DNA of 64,000 nucleotides, from NCBI RefSeq assembly GCF_900215215.1, contig NZ_OBDR01000002.1, positions 62,001-126,000 of the forward strand, given 5' to 3'. Below the pieces are notes generated by a model. It saw only the letters and a program-made list of their open reading frames with translations, did not search any database and had not been told where the DNA came from. The stretch comes from Methanohalophilus euhalobius (GTDB lineage: Archaea > Halobacteriota > Methanosarcinia > Methanosarcinales > Methanosarcinaceae). Both the position numbers and the translations under genes were made by a program. Below are positions 24,414 to 33,965 of this stretch, in pieces (within the stretch, counting starts at the first letter, position 1; each line of letters begins with the position of its first letter).

Positions 24414-25604
24414 ATGCATCCCGATGAAATATATGATGTGGTAGTTGTCGGAGCTGGTCCGGCGGGCACCACAGCTGCAATGTATGCCGCACAGGGCGGT
24501 GCATCCGTTTTACTGGTTGACAGGAAAAAAGACATAGGTGTACCCCTCCAATGCGGCGGGTTTATGCCCCATGCCGATACCCTGCAGGAACTTGTGCCCG
24601 ATGCACACCTTCCCCACACCCTGCTTGATTATCCGAAAAATTGTGTACATTCCACCAGCACCTATCAGCGTTTTATTGCACCGGATGGCTATTCAAAGGG
24701 GTTTGAAGTAAAAGCCGATTCTATTGACAGGAGAAGGTTTGACAGATTCCTGGCATCCCGGGCGGCTGAGGAAGGCGCCGAGTTGATGGTGGGAACCAAT
24801 GTAACAGATGTTAACGGAAATGCAATTGAAGTAGACGGGGTCTTTGGACCATCGACAATCAGGGGCAAAGTCCTGATAGGTGCAGACGGTCCAAATTCTA
24901 TTGTTGCAAGAGCCCACGGTATGAAAAGGGGACATGATCCAATGGGAATCGGAACTGCTTTTGAATATGAACTTGCAAACACCGCAGCGGACAGAGATGC
25001 CGTAGAGATGTATTTCGGAAAAGACTATGTTCCCGGTGGATATGCCTGGATTATTTCACAGGGAGGAAACACCGCAAACATCGGTGTGGGAATCCGGGAA
25101 GTCCTTTTCGAGAAGAATATGTGTGCCCGGGATTATCTGGAAAAGTTCATGTACAAACATCCTATTGCCAGCGATAAGCTGCAGGATGCCAGGATACTTT
25201 CCGTGGTTTCCGGAGTGGTGCCGGTAGGGGGCGCCCCCGAAAGAACTGTCTCAAACAGTGTAATGCTTGCCGGTGATGCTGCAGGCCAGTTGATCGCTAC
25301 CAACGGAGGGGGAATTCCCACGGCCATGATAGGGGGAAAACTGGCAGGAGAAACGGCTGGAGAATATATTGCAGGTAAATGCGAACTCTCTATTTATGAA
25401 AGGAGATGGAGGGAGCAAATGGGACTGGAGATAAAAACTGCTGTTTATATCCGTAAAATGATGGACAACCTGATGAGATCTGACAGATTGATGTCAAAGG
25501 CCATACGGACGATCTCACCACAACACATGAAAGCAATACAGTGTGGCAAACTTCCCGATCCTGTGAAAAAAACACTCACAAAACTGAATTTCGGATTGGG
25601 TTAA
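24414..25604 (+). CDS. Geranylgeranyl reductase family flavoprotein (digeranylgeranylglycerophospholipid reductase)
   Basis: A 396-residue FAD protein that saturates the isoprenoid chains of archaeal membrane lipids. DVVVVGAGPAGTTAAMYAA is the N-terminal dinucleotide-binding motif and VLLVDRKKDIGVPLQCGGF holds the conserved Cys of the family. GADGPNSIVARAHG and VMLAGDAAGQLIATNGGGIP are the two later FAD-binding motifs. The length is typical. It is followed three codons later by the AIG2-like gene. Confidence 0.93.
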   Translation: MHPDEIYDVVVVGAGPAGTTAAMYAAQGGASVLLVDRKKDIGVPLQCGGFMPHADTLQELVPDAHLPHTLLDYPKNCVHSTSTYQRFIAPDGYSKGFEVKADSIDRRRFDRFLASRAAEEGAELMVGTNVTDVNGNAIEVDGVFGPSTIRGKVLIGADGPNSIVARAHGMKRGHDPMGIGTAFEYELANTAADRDAVEMYFGKDYVPGGYAWIISQGGNTANIGVGIREVLFEKNMCARDYLEKFMYKHPIASDKLQDARILSVVSGVVPVGGAPERTVSNSVMLAGDAAGQLIATNGGGIPTAMIGGKLAGETAGEYIAGKCELSIYERRWREQMGLEIKTAVYIRKMMDNLMRSDRLMSKAIRTISPQHMKAIQCGKLPDPVKKTLTKLNFGLG

Positions 25605-25606
25605 TC

Positions 25607-25951
25607 ATGGATATTTTTGTGTATGGGACTCTTAAAAAAGGATTCTCCAATAATCATATAATCAGGGATTCTGTATTTATTGGAAAAGATATTACAGCTG
25701 ATCAATATTGCATGTTCGATCTGGGTAGTTTTCCAGCTGTTGTGAACAATGGTAATTGTTGTAATATCAAGGGAGAAGTATATTTTGACAGAAATATGTT
25801 AAATAGCCTTGATATACTTGAAGGCAAGTTTTTCACAAGAAAAAAAGTAAAACTGGAAAGCAACAGAGAAGCCTGGATGTATTTTCTTGATAATTCTGCA
25901 TGTAATACCTCTAACTATCCTCTTGTTCCCGATGGAGCTTGGAATAAATGA
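25607..25951 (+). CDS. Gamma-glutamylcyclotransferase-like (AIG2) protein
   Basis: A 114-residue protein with DIFVYGTLKKGFSNNHII, the YGTL(K)xG signature of the gamma-glutamylcyclotransferase/AIG2 fold, and LDILEGKFFTRKKVKL further on, with the usual Glu in the LExxxF context. Such enzymes act on gamma-glutamyl amines or peptides; the substrate here is unknown. The preferred start is ATG 25607, after the preceding stop. Its stop overlaps the next start by 4 bases (ATGA), so the two are translationally coupled. Confidence 0.85.
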   Translation: MDIFVYGTLKKGFSNNHIIRDSVFIGKDITADQYCMFDLGSFPAVVNNGNCCNIKGEVYFDRNMLNSLDILEGKFFTRKKVKLESNREAWMYFLDNSACNTSNYPLVPDGAWNK

Positions 25952-26547
25952 AAACTGATAAACCCTCTATATGCTATGAGGCCCATGGTAACCTGTACCT
26001 GAACATAACCAATCAATGCAGTGCAGACTGTTATTTTTGTATTCGCAACCAGGGAGAAAGATTATACGGATATAACCTGTGGCTTAAAAAAGACCCTTCC
26101 GAAAAAGAGATAATTGCAGAACTGGAAAAGCATGATCTGAAAAAGTATAAAGAGATCGTTTTCACAGGATTCGGAGAGCCTACAGCCCGTTTTGACGTGC
26201 TGCTTGCTGTCACCCGCTGGTTGAAAGCAAAGGGAACATATGTAAGACTGGATACCAATGGACACGGCCAGCTTATAAATCCCGGCATCAATGTGGTTGA
26301 TTGTCTTGTGGATGCCGGATTGGATGCAGTTTCAGTCAGCCTCAATGCAGAATCCGCAGAAGTTTATGACAGGATTTGTAAACCATTCTACCAAAACTCT
26401 TATGCTGCTCTGCTGAAATTTGCGGAAGAATCAAAAAAAGCAGGCCTTTATGTACGTTTCAGCGTGGTAGATGTTCCTGAAATTGATACTGATAAATGCA
26501 GCCAGATAGCCAGGGACATGGGTGTGGATTTCCGCATAAGGGGCTAA
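25948..26547 (+). CDS. Radical SAM protein, TatD-linked type
   Basis: A 199-residue minimal radical SAM protein. NLYLNITNQCSADCYFCIRN contains the CxxxCxxC cluster site near residues 27-34, and IVFTGFGEPTARFDVLLAV is the GEP motif. VSLNAESAEVYDRICKP follows in the barrel. It resembles the family described as TatD-linked radical SAM proteins, whose substrate is unknown; no tatD is in this window. It is convergent with engB, 13 bases between stops, and coupled to the upstream AIG2-like gene. Confidence 0.85.
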   Translation: MKTDKPSICYEAHGNLYLNITNQCSADCYFCIRNQGERLYGYNLWLKKDPSEKEIIAELEKHDLKKYKEIVFTGFGEPTARFDVLLAVTRWLKAKGTYVRLDTNGHGQLINPGINVVDCLVDAGLDAVSVSLNAESAEVYDRICKPFYQNSYAALLKFAEESKKAGLYVRFSVVDVPEIDTDKCSQIARDMGVDFRIRG

Positions 26548-26560
26548 CAATACCCTATTT

Positions 26561-27184
26561 TCAGATATATTTTAGCAAGGAATCCCTCTTAGCCGAATGG
26601 ATGCGCTTCCTTATAATAGAATTTAAGGCCTGCAGATCTCCTTTTTTAACACTTATCGGTGCTACCCTGTCAATCCACTGCCTCCATGGTGGAAAAAGCC
26701 CCAATCTTTCAATAATAGCATCGAGGACCCTATCTTTATCCTCTTCCCTGATCTTATCCATTTTATTTACAACTATCAGGGGTTCAAGATCCATTTCTGT
26801 AAAAAAATCGAATATTTCTATATCAATGGGAAGCTCGCCCCGTTGATCCCAGCGATCCACAACCTCAACAAAAGAACCTGCATCAACTACTATAGCAGCG
26901 ATGTTAATCCGCTGATTTCCTTCTTCTATATAACGTACGATCTTATCCTTTACGATATCCTGTTTGCGCTCTTTTACACCATTCATAAATCCAAAGCCGG
27001 GAAGATCTGTAATCACTAATTCCCCTTTCTTCACATGAGTGGGTTTCAGGGTGACACCAGGTCTTTTGCCGACCTTTACTTTGCGTCCTGAAAGGGCTTT
27101 TACAATAGAAGATTTGCCTACATTGGAGCGACCGGCAAATACAATTTCAAAATCATTGTTTTTGGGAACTGCAGTAGGTTTCAT
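26561..27184 (-). CDS. engB: GTP-binding protein EngB
   Basis: A 207-residue GTPase of the EngB/YihA family, linked in bacteria to large-subunit ribosome assembly. Walker A is FAGRSNVGKSSIVKAL; VITDLPGFGF is the G3 motif; VVNKMDKI is G4; and VAPISVKKGDLQAL is G5. The protein is complete and of usual length. It overlaps the DHH phosphoesterase gene upstream by 4 bases, and the pair is cotranscribed on the reverse strand. Confidence 0.93.
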   Translation of the reverse strand: MKPTAVPKNNDFEIVFAGRSNVGKSSIVKALSGRKVKVGKRPGVTLKPTHVKKGELVITDLPGFGFMNGVKERKQDIVKDKIVRYIEEGNQRINIAAIVVDAGSFVEVVDRWDQRGELPIDIEIFDFFTEMDLEPLIVVNKMDKIREEDKDRVLDAIIERLGLFPPWRQWIDRVAPISVKKGDLQALNSIIRKRIHSAKRDSLLKYI

Positions 27185-28158
27185 AAATCTCCCTGCTTTG
27201 TCTCAGCCATATTAACTCTCCGGTCAAATTCCTGAAGGAATGCATCAAGTTTTTCTTCCGGAATACGGGCCCCGGCAGCCATTGGGTGGCCGCCGCCACT
27301 ACCGCCATACTGGGGTGCAATATCTCGCAAAAGGAGGTTGATATCCACACTGCTGTTACGGGAGCGCAAGCTTAGATCATAAGCAGCTTTATTATTCCTG
27401 TGTTCGGCTGCAATCCCTATTCCTTTTCTTCCATAGGAGGCTGCATAGATTGCGGATTTGGAAAGGTAACCTTCGGGATCAAGTACATAAGCTACCGAAT
27501 GAAGCGGATGGACCAACTCCTTTACACGTATCCTCAACTCTTCTTCAATTCTTGATGCTTTTTTTGCATAGGGGATGAGATTGGGTATTTCAGAAGGAAT
27601 TAAATCAGTAGAAAGAGGGTCAATGATTTCTCTTTTAAAATCATAGTTTCTACCAACATATTGCAATGCCTGGATCAATGTTCCTGCCTGGAAATAGAGA
27701 CTTCTTTTGTCCCAGTCCCTTGTCCATTTCTTAATTTCAGGAGTATTATCCCTGTAATCACCTATGGCACCATACACAGCAATCCTGCGGATATCCCTTT
27801 CCAAACGAGATTTAAAAACCTTGTATGTAAGTTCTGCGGCACATGTGTTCAGGTCATGGTGAAACCAGGGTTCATCCCAGCACATCCTTGGAAGAGGATG
27901 ATGATCAATATAGGTAATATCTGTATGACTGGCAATATCATTAATCTTATTGTAGAGATTTACACATGAGCGTTCATCCACGGCTATGTCGCAGATAATG
28001 ATATTATCATAATCTTCAGCCATATCAAGTCTATTATGCAGACTCACTGGACTGGTAAAATAGACCCTGGCATCAGGGTATGCACTTTTGGCTATGGCTC
28101 CCGAACATACTCCATCCGAATCACCATGTGTGAATATAATTGTATCAGTTTTTTTCAT
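27181..28158 (-). CDS. DHH family phosphoesterase, RecJ/NrnA-like
   Basis: A 325-residue protein. THGDSDGVCSGAIAKS is motif I (D-x-D), VDERSCVNL motif II and TYIDHHPLP motif III with the DHH triad. The C-terminal DHHA1 domain has GGSGGGHPMAAGARIP. This is a manganese-dependent phosphoesterase or nuclease family; it may act on single-stranded nucleic acid or short oligonucleotides, which sequence alone does not decide. The frame opens at 28179, but the ATG at 28158 (MKKTDTIIFTHGD) fits the family better. Confidence 0.88.
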   Translation of the reverse strand: MKKTDTIIFTHGDSDGVCSGAIAKSAYPDARVYFTSPVSLHNRLDMAEDYDNIIICDIAVDERSCVNLYNKINDIASHTDITYIDHHPLPRMCWDEPWFHHDLNTCAAELTYKVFKSRLERDIRRIAVYGAIGDYRDNTPEIKKWTRDWDKRSLYFQAGTLIQALQYVGRNYDFKREIIDPLSTDLIPSEIPNLIPYAKKASRIEEELRIRVKELVHPLHSVAYVLDPEGYLSKSAIYAASYGRKGIGIAAEHRNNKAAYDLSLRSRNSSVDINLLLRDIAPQYGGSGGGHPMAAGARIPEEKLDAFLQEFDRRVNMAETKQGDL

Positions 28159-28344
28159 GTCTGTCCATATCAATATCACTACAATTATTAAAAATTGAGG
28201 GAATCATATATGATTTCCATTGTTACATTCACAAAATCTTTTATTAACCTCACCGAACCAAAGGAAGAAGTATTATTTGCCCCATTGATGGATTCGTAAT
28301 CTGGTTTTACTGGTTCATTTATTTTGCAAGGCCATTGAAAACTT

Positions 28345-28582
28345 TCATGAAAGGATAACCGATTGATTAGTACCCAAAACAGCAGTCCAGCTATAGGACT
28401 TATTTGATTTTATTGTATAACCACTAACATTAACCTCTTCACCCCAATCGAGAGTATCTTCCTCCGGGTCTTTCTGATCGATATACTCTGCAGAAACTGC
28501 CATTGCAGCTATATTTACTGCAAGAAGGATAACCAGAAAAAAGAAAAATCCTGAAAGACAAGGATGTGAAGTTGCGCTCCAT
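28345..28582 (-). pseudogene. Broken paralog of the adjacent CARDB surface protein
   Basis: AAGGAATAGT precedes ATG 28580-28582 on the reverse strand. The first codons read MERNFTSLSFRIFLF; a change of frame in a run of Ts then gives FFLVILLAVNIAAMAVSA, a signal peptide, and EDTLDWGEEVNVSGYTI, which matches the mature N-terminus of the next gene (ATLHWGDSVEDNGYTI). It ends at TGA 28345 after about 80 codons; the CARDB repeats are missing. It is a 3'-truncated, frameshifted tandem duplicate. The remainder of the gap to 28180 holds nothing I recognise. Confidence 0.7.
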
Positions 28583-28638
28583 ACTATTCCTTCAATTTTT
28601 AGAGCAGGAGTCTACTTTCGTAAGGGAGGGTAGTTGAC

Positions 28639-30243
28639 TTATCGCTTTATCCCAAATACATATATTCCTGTTAATACGAAAATTACCATCAATGCATCAA
28701 ATCCGGGTTGGACTTTGTTGTTTTCATTCGTTTCACCGGAACCGCCATTTGATTCGTCATCACTGAAAATACTATTATCGTCTCCACTATCATCGGATAT
28801 TTGTGAATCAGCCTTGTTTGACGCATCAGTTGCTGCATCCTGGGTTGAAGTGTTGATGACATCAAATTGCAGGATATTGGAGACCCTTTCTCCTTTGTAA
28901 TTTTCCATGTCGATAAAAGAAGCTCTAGCAGCTGGTACTGTGAAATTACCCTCATTTCCTGCACGAATAATATAATTGTAACTTTTTGATTTACCTTCTG
29001 GAATAACCTGATCCAGACTGGTTTCTCCTCTTACAAAGGTAACATCATCAGGTATTTCAGATACTGCCTTCACACTCGCATCCCTGTTACCTTTATTGCT
29101 TACCTTAACGGTAACTTTCACCTCATCAGAGGGTCTGATTGTTGAACTCTCCGTACTCTGCGTAACTGTTATTACTGGACCATCAACCTGAATTTCAGGT
29201 TGGTTAGATTCATATTCATAGATTTTCCCGTTAGATGCTTTGAAAGAAGCAATTGTAGCAGGCGCTTTGAATTCTCCTGATTTGGTGGGTTTCATTGAGT
29301 ATTCAAAAATTTTAATGGTTTCTCCTGCATCAAGAGAAATATTCTTATTAAGAACTACATCATCAAGCAGTTCCATATGATCGATGATTTTATCTTTTAC
29401 AGTAATATTACTCACATCATAAAGACCATTATTACGTATTGAAACTAAAACCCGGGCCGTTTCATCCATATATATTTCTTCAGGTATGGATTTGGTTATC
29501 ATTAACTCAACCTTAGGAGCGATTGTTACAGTTTCGATCTCCTCATTTTTATGCAAATCCCCGTTGATATCATATCCTTCTACTGTAGCAACAATATCTA
29601 AATCCGTTTCCTCCCACAGATGAGGAACCTTTAGAGTTAACTCGTATTCCTCTGTAGTTTCATCGATCTCAAGCGAAGATATGCTTTCTGTAAGGTCCCC
29701 TTCAACAACATCCATCCCTGCCGGGTCAACACTAAGCTGAACATCTTCAGCTTTCGCTGAACCATCATTTTTGATTTTCAATGTAACTTCTATTTCGGCC
29801 TTGGAAGTTATACGGGGGTCGTATTCATCCCTATCTGTTTCGATACTAATGTCAAACTCAGGTTTCCCTCGATTATAAATACTAATTTCAGCGGTGGGAT
29901 CTTCCATATTTCCAGTCCACTCATCAATGTTAACCTTTACTTCATTCGCATGAACCCGTATATCTTTTCCCTCTTCTGTATCCCTGTATTCAAGATTATC
30001 GCCAACAAGCAATGCTCCATGTTTCAAGGTTTGGCCATTTTTTGATATGCTTATATAGACGTGTTCATCCTTTTGAAAATCCTCAGCAGTAATAGTATAA
30101 CCATTATCCTCCACGGAATCTCCCCAATGAAGGGTTGCAGAATCGATACTTTTGTCCCACTGGATGTCATCAAGTGTGTAAGCAGATGCTGTAGTGGCCC
30201 CAGCACATATTAACAGGAGGGATAAGAAAATTCTTGAATACAT
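28639..30243 (-). CDS. Secreted CARDB-domain surface protein with C-terminal anchor
   Basis: A 534-residue protein. Residues 1-21 (MYSRIFLSLLLICAGATTASA) form a signal peptide ending in an ASA cleavage site. The mature part starts with an S-layer-like beta domain (ATLHWGDSVEDNGYTITAED), then has repeated immunoglobulin-like CARDB/NEW3 modules, for example ISIETDRDEYDPRITSKAEI, KSIPEEIYMDETARVLVSI and TESSTIRPSDEVKVTVKVS. A Ser/Asp/Asn-rich linker follows, and the end PGFDALMVIFVLTGIYVFGI resembles the PGF-CTERM sorting and anchoring signal of archaea. It is probably on the outer cell surface, attached to or part of the S-layer. A TATA-like element lies near 30271-30293. Confidence 0.8.
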   Translation of the reverse strand: MYSRIFLSLLLICAGATTASAYTLDDIQWDKSIDSATLHWGDSVEDNGYTITAEDFQKDEHVYISISKNGQTLKHGALLVGDNLEYRDTEEGKDIRVHANEVKVNIDEWTGNMEDPTAEISIYNRGKPEFDISIETDRDEYDPRITSKAEIEVTLKIKNDGSAKAEDVQLSVDPAGMDVVEGDLTESISSLEIDETTEEYELTLKVPHLWEETDLDIVATVEGYDINGDLHKNEEIETVTIAPKVELMITKSIPEEIYMDETARVLVSIRNNGLYDVSNITVKDKIIDHMELLDDVVLNKNISLDAGETIKIFEYSMKPTKSGEFKAPATIASFKASNGKIYEYESNQPEIQVDGPVITVTQSTESSTIRPSDEVKVTVKVSNKGNRDASVKAVSEIPDDVTFVRGETSLDQVIPEGKSKSYNYIIRAGNEGNFTVPAARASFIDMENYKGERVSNILQFDVINTSTQDAATDASNKADSQISDDSGDDNSIFSDDESNGGSGETNENNKVQPGFDALMVIFVLTGIYVFGIKR

Positions 30244-30353
30244 GGATATACCTCTTTATTTGTGGGAATGTATATAAGGCAGATTATATTTACTTTGTGT
30301 ATTGGCTAAATGTACCAATATTCATATAATTATCCCAATTATGTGGGAAAAAA

Positions 30354-30365
30354 GGTTTATAAACA
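30354..30365 (+). promoter_or_regulatory. TATA box for the UPF0182 gene
   Basis: GGTTTATAAACA is a palindromic archaeal TATA element 59-70 bases before the preferred ATG at 30424. Confidence 0.5.
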
Positions 30366-30423
30366 TGCAACTTCTTCTCTAAATGAGACTTTTATATGAG
30401 TCAGGTTACTCATGGGGTTTATT

Positions 30424-33171
30424 ATGAAAGATATGAAAATTATATTCCTGTTAATTCTGGCATTATTTTTGGGGATAAGTCCCCTGGTAGGAATTTACAC
30501 GGATTACCTATGGTTTGATATGATAGGATATACATCCGTATTTACAACAATATTACAATGGAAATTAATTGCAATAATTCCCGGTTTTATAATTGCATTC
30601 TTATTTCTTTATATAAATGCAAAATTTGCAAGAGATTCGATTGATAAGATCCTTACAGAGAAGAACATTACATCAGAAAAAGTAGATTCCCAGATAATCC
30701 TGGTGTCAATTGTGGCTGTATCATTTATTTTTGGCCTCATATTCAGTGGAAACTGGAAAACTATACTGTTATATTTTAACAGTACATCTTTCGGATTAGA
30801 AGACCCCATTCTTATGAATGACATCGGGTTTTACGTATTCCAGCTACCTTTCCTTCATATGATAAGAGGCGTTTTTCTCGGTCTGACAATTCTTTCTCTA
30901 ATACTGGTACTGGCTCTTTATTTTTACAGGCTTGAACCTTTATTCAGCTCCGACAAAATTGAAATAGAAGATTCTGAAGAACCTTATTTTTTGAATCAAT
31001 CAATTGATTTAAAGCAAATTATGGATAAATTGCCTACAAAAGTTCTTGTCCATATTTCTGCAATACTTGCATTCCTGTTTGCATTAATTGCTTTTGGATT
31101 TTTCCTTGAAAGATATGAAATATTATTCTCCCAGCAGGGGGTTGTCGCAGGCGCCGGGTATACCGCTGTCAATGTAAGCTTGCCGATTTTCACCATTCTG
31201 ACTGTATTGTCAGTGCTGACCTCAATTGCTTTACTGGCCAACGTCAAATTGAAAAACATAAAAATACCTTTTGTGGCTATAGCTCTTATAGCACTCTTTA
31301 TAGTGGCCAGCTCTTTTGTACCGGGTGTTTATCAGCAATTCAAGGTCGAACCGACTGAAATCCAGCTTGAAGAACCCTATCTGGAATACAATATAAATTA
31401 TACAAGAACTGCTTACGGACTTTCTGATATTGAAGAAAAGCCGTTCAAAGCCAATATGAATTTGACTTCATCAGAGCTGGAAGACAATTCAGAGGTAATT
31501 GATAATATAAGGATATGGGATCGGCGTGCCCTGGAGCAGACCTATAAACAGCTTCAGCAGATCCGAACCTATTATACTTTCAACGATGTTGATACAGACC
31601 GCTATCATGTTGAAGATGGATACAAGCAGTATATGATATCGGCCAGGGAACTGGATACCTCTCGCCTATCCCCTGAAGCCAAGACATGGGTCAATGAAAA
31701 ATTGGTATATACCCATGGTTACGGGATGGTTATGAATCCGGTCAGTACAAAAACCGAAGATGGCAGACCTGAATTGGTCTTACAGGACATTCCTCCAAGA
31801 GGAGAATTTGAAGTTGATAGTCCAGGGATATATTACGGGGAAATCAACAGGGATTACAATATAGTAAATACCGGAAAGGATGAATTTGATTATCCAAAAC
31901 AAGGGCAGAATGTATTTACACAATATGAAGGTAAAAGTGGAATACTACTGGATTCATTTGTAAAACAGCTGATATTCGCATATACCTTTAGTGAACCGAA
32001 TTTTATCCTGAGCCAGTATATCGATGATGAATCCCGCTTGTTGTACCGTCAACAGATTGAGGACAGGGCACAGGAAATAGCACCATTCCTCGAATATGAC
32101 AATGACCCGTATCCGGTAATCCATGAAGGCAAGGTCTACTGGATAATGGATGCTTACACTACGGCTAACAAGTATCCTTATTCTGAAACCTATTACGGAG
32201 CACAGTTTAACGGTATTAATTACATCAGAAATTCAGTGAAAGTTGTTGTAGATGCCTATGATGGAACGGTTGATTTCTATATGATAGAGGACGAACCGGT
32301 CGTAAATACCTACTCTAAGATTTTCCCGGATTTGTTTAAGTCATTTGATGAAATGCCGCAAGGCCTGCAAAAACATATCCGCTATCCCAAGAATTTCTTT
32401 AAGGTCCAGATGGACTTATACGAAAATTACCACATGAAATCTGCCCAAGAATTCTACAATAAAGAGGATTCCTGGCAAATACCAAGGGAAGTTTACAGGG
32501 GAAGCAGTATTGAAATGGAACCCTATTACATGGTCACCAAATTACCCGATGATGGTGGATTGGAATATGTGTTGCTGCAACCGTTTACACCCCGTAACAG
32601 AGAGAATATGATTGCCTGGATTGCAGCCAGATGTGATAAGCCAAACTATGGACAACTCAAGCATTACGAATTGCCAAAGGGAGAACTTGTCTATGGACCT
32701 ACCCAAATTGAATCCAGAATCGATCAGGACCCTGATATTTCTCAGCAACTGACCCTCTGGGGTCAAAGTGGTTCCCGTGTAATTAGGGGAAATCTGCTTG
32801 TAGTTCCAATCGGTAACTCGATATTGTATTCAGAACCCCTGTTCATAAGTGCTGAACAGTCTGAAATTCCGGAACTAAGGAGAGTTGTTGTTTCTTCGGG
32901 ACAAAGAGTTGTCATGGGGGAAGACCTGAAAGAATCCCTGCAAATGCTAGTTGAAGGCCGTGTTGACAGGGAAGAAGGAACCGATCAGCCGGAAGTATCC
33001 CAAACCTCCCGGGAGCTTGCACAAAAAGCACTGGACCATTACAATCAGGCCCGGGAATATCTGAAAGAAGGCAATTGGACCGGTTACGGGGAAGAAATAG
33101 ATCAGATGGAAGATGTACTAAACCAGCTTTCCCAGAGCCTGGCTGAAGACAATTCCACAGCAACAGAATAA
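30424..33171 (+). CDS. UPF0182 family membrane protein
   Basis: A 915-residue protein of UPF0182 (COG1615), found in archaea and actinobacteria, function unknown. About seven hydrophobic segments lie in the first 310 residues (for example IIFLLILALFLGISPLVGIY and VSIVAVSFIFGLIFSGNW). A large extracytoplasmic domain follows, with family blocks such as NIRIWDRRALEQTYKQLQQI, PEIYYGE-like PGIYYGEINRDYNIV and VYGPTQIESRIDQDPDISQQ. The acidic tail has a helical segment, LAQKALDHYNQAREYLKEG. GGGG before ATG 30424 favours it over ATG 30412. It stands alone and ends in a hairpin terminator. Confidence 0.92.
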   Translation: MKDMKIIFLLILALFLGISPLVGIYTDYLWFDMIGYTSVFTTILQWKLIAIIPGFIIAFLFLYINAKFARDSIDKILTEKNITSEKVDSQIILVSIVAVSFIFGLIFSGNWKTILLYFNSTSFGLEDPILMNDIGFYVFQLPFLHMIRGVFLGLTILSLILVLALYFYRLEPLFSSDKIEIEDSEEPYFLNQSIDLKQIMDKLPTKVLVHISAILAFLFALIAFGFFLERYEILFSQQGVVAGAGYTAVNVSLPIFTILTVLSVLTSIALLANVKLKNIKIPFVAIALIALFIVASSFVPGVYQQFKVEPTEIQLEEPYLEYNINYTRTAYGLSDIEEKPFKANMNLTSSELEDNSEVIDNIRIWDRRALEQTYKQLQQIRTYYTFNDVDTDRYHVEDGYKQYMISARELDTSRLSPEAKTWVNEKLVYTHGYGMVMNPVSTKTEDGRPELVLQDIPPRGEFEVDSPGIYYGEINRDYNIVNTGKDEFDYPKQGQNVFTQYEGKSGILLDSFVKQLIFAYTFSEPNFILSQYIDDESRLLYRQQIEDRAQEIAPFLEYDNDPYPVIHEGKVYWIMDAYTTANKYPYSETYYGAQFNGINYIRNSVKVVVDAYDGTVDFYMIEDEPVVNTYSKIFPDLFKSFDEMPQGLQKHIRYPKNFFKVQMDLYENYHMKSAQEFYNKEDSWQIPREVYRGSSIEMEPYYMVTKLPDDGGLEYVLLQPFTPRNRENMIAWIAARCDKPNYGQLKHYELPKGELVYGPTQIESRIDQDPDISQQLTLWGQSGSRVIRGNLLVVPIGNSILYSEPLFISAEQSEIPELRRVVVSSGQRVVMGEDLKESLQMLVEGRVDREEGTDQPEVSQTSRELAQKALDHYNQAREYLKEGNWTGYGEEIDQMEDVLNQLSQSLAEDNSTATE

Positions 33172-33203
33172 AAGGAAGAATAGCTTCTTTGCAGATAGTT
33201 ATT

Positions 33204-33223
33204 GCAGCCTTTAGCAAGGCTGC
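33204..33223 (+). terminator. Hairpin between UPF0182 and fmdE
   Basis: GCAGCCTT at 33204-33211 and AAGGCTGC at 33216-33223 form a perfect 8-bp stem with a 4-nt loop, followed by CTCTTTTA. It probably terminates the UPF0182 transcript. Confidence 0.65.
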
Positions 33224-33266
33224 ATAGCCTCTTTTATGGTAGGTCTGCGGGTTGATGCACATCGAT

Positions 33267-33280
33267 AATTATATATAATT
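33267..33280 (+). promoter_or_regulatory. TATA box in a palindrome, fmd operon promoter
   Basis: AATTATATATAATT is a perfect 14-base palindrome holding a strong TATA element, 74-87 bases before fmdE. The surrounding CATCGATA and TCATCG add weak dyad symmetry. It would give a leader of about 50 bases and could also bind a regulator. Confidence 0.5.
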
Positions 33281-33353
33281 TTCATCGCTATGTTCTTTAG
33301 GCATCCGGACGCTTATAAGCATCTCACCGGCCTTCTTTATTAGAGGTTTTTAT

Positions 33354-33965
33354 ATGGAAACTATGGATGAGATCCTAGAGAAGATAAAAGTGGAATATCC
33401 AGAACTATTTACACAGGTCGAAAAGGTCGTCCCATTCCACGGTTTTTTGAGCAGTGGTGCTTTAATAGGAATCCACATGCTAAATATTGCAAAAAGGGTA
33501 CTTGATGTAAAGGAAGGAGAAAGGATATACGTTCAAAGTGAAACGTATAATTGTATACCGGACCCTTTTCAGATACTTGAAAGTGCCACAACTGGCAATA
33601 AACGTTTGAGAGTTCACGATACAGGAAAAATGGCTGTGATCGTGAACAAACAAGCTCCATCGGGAATTGCTTCTGTTAAAGGAGTAAGAATATATCTCGA
33701 CCCGGAGAAGACTAAAGATTACCCTAAATTGCATGCCTGGTATATGAACACAAAGAAACTTCGCCACGAAGAAGTTGTTCCTGTGCTTCTTGAAGCCGGT
33801 GAGAATGTCTATTCCTGTGAAATGGTAGATATAGATGTGCCGGTAAAAAAGAAAAAGACAATAAAATTATGCCAGAAATGCAATGAAAGTTTTATTCAAA
33901 GAAACAATGAAGTTCTTTGTGATGCATGTAATGATAGCCAAACGGAGACTATACAATATGAATGA
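33354..33965 (+). CDS. fmdE: Formylmethanofuran dehydrogenase subunit E
   Basis: A 203-residue FmdE. VVPFHGFLSSGALIGIHMLN near residue 24 is the conserved FmdE start with His and Gly-rich turn; VQSETYNCIPDPFQILESAT has the family's Cys; RVHDTGKMAVIV follows. The last 35 residues form a CxxC...CxxC zinc ribbon (LCQKCNESF and VLCDACND). FmdE is a non-essential accessory subunit in Methanosarcina whose exact part in the complex is unsettled. Its stop overlaps the fmdF start, and it leads the six-gene operon. Confidence 0.93.
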   Translation: METMDEILEKIKVEYPELFTQVEKVVPFHGFLSSGALIGIHMLNIAKRVLDVKEGERIYVQSETYNCIPDPFQILESATTGNKRLRVHDTGKMAVIVNKQAPSGIASVKGVRIYLDPEKTKDYPKLHAWYMNTKKLRHEEVVPVLLEAGENVYSCEMVDIDVPVKKKKTIKLCQKCNESFIQRNNEVLCDACNDSQTETIQYE

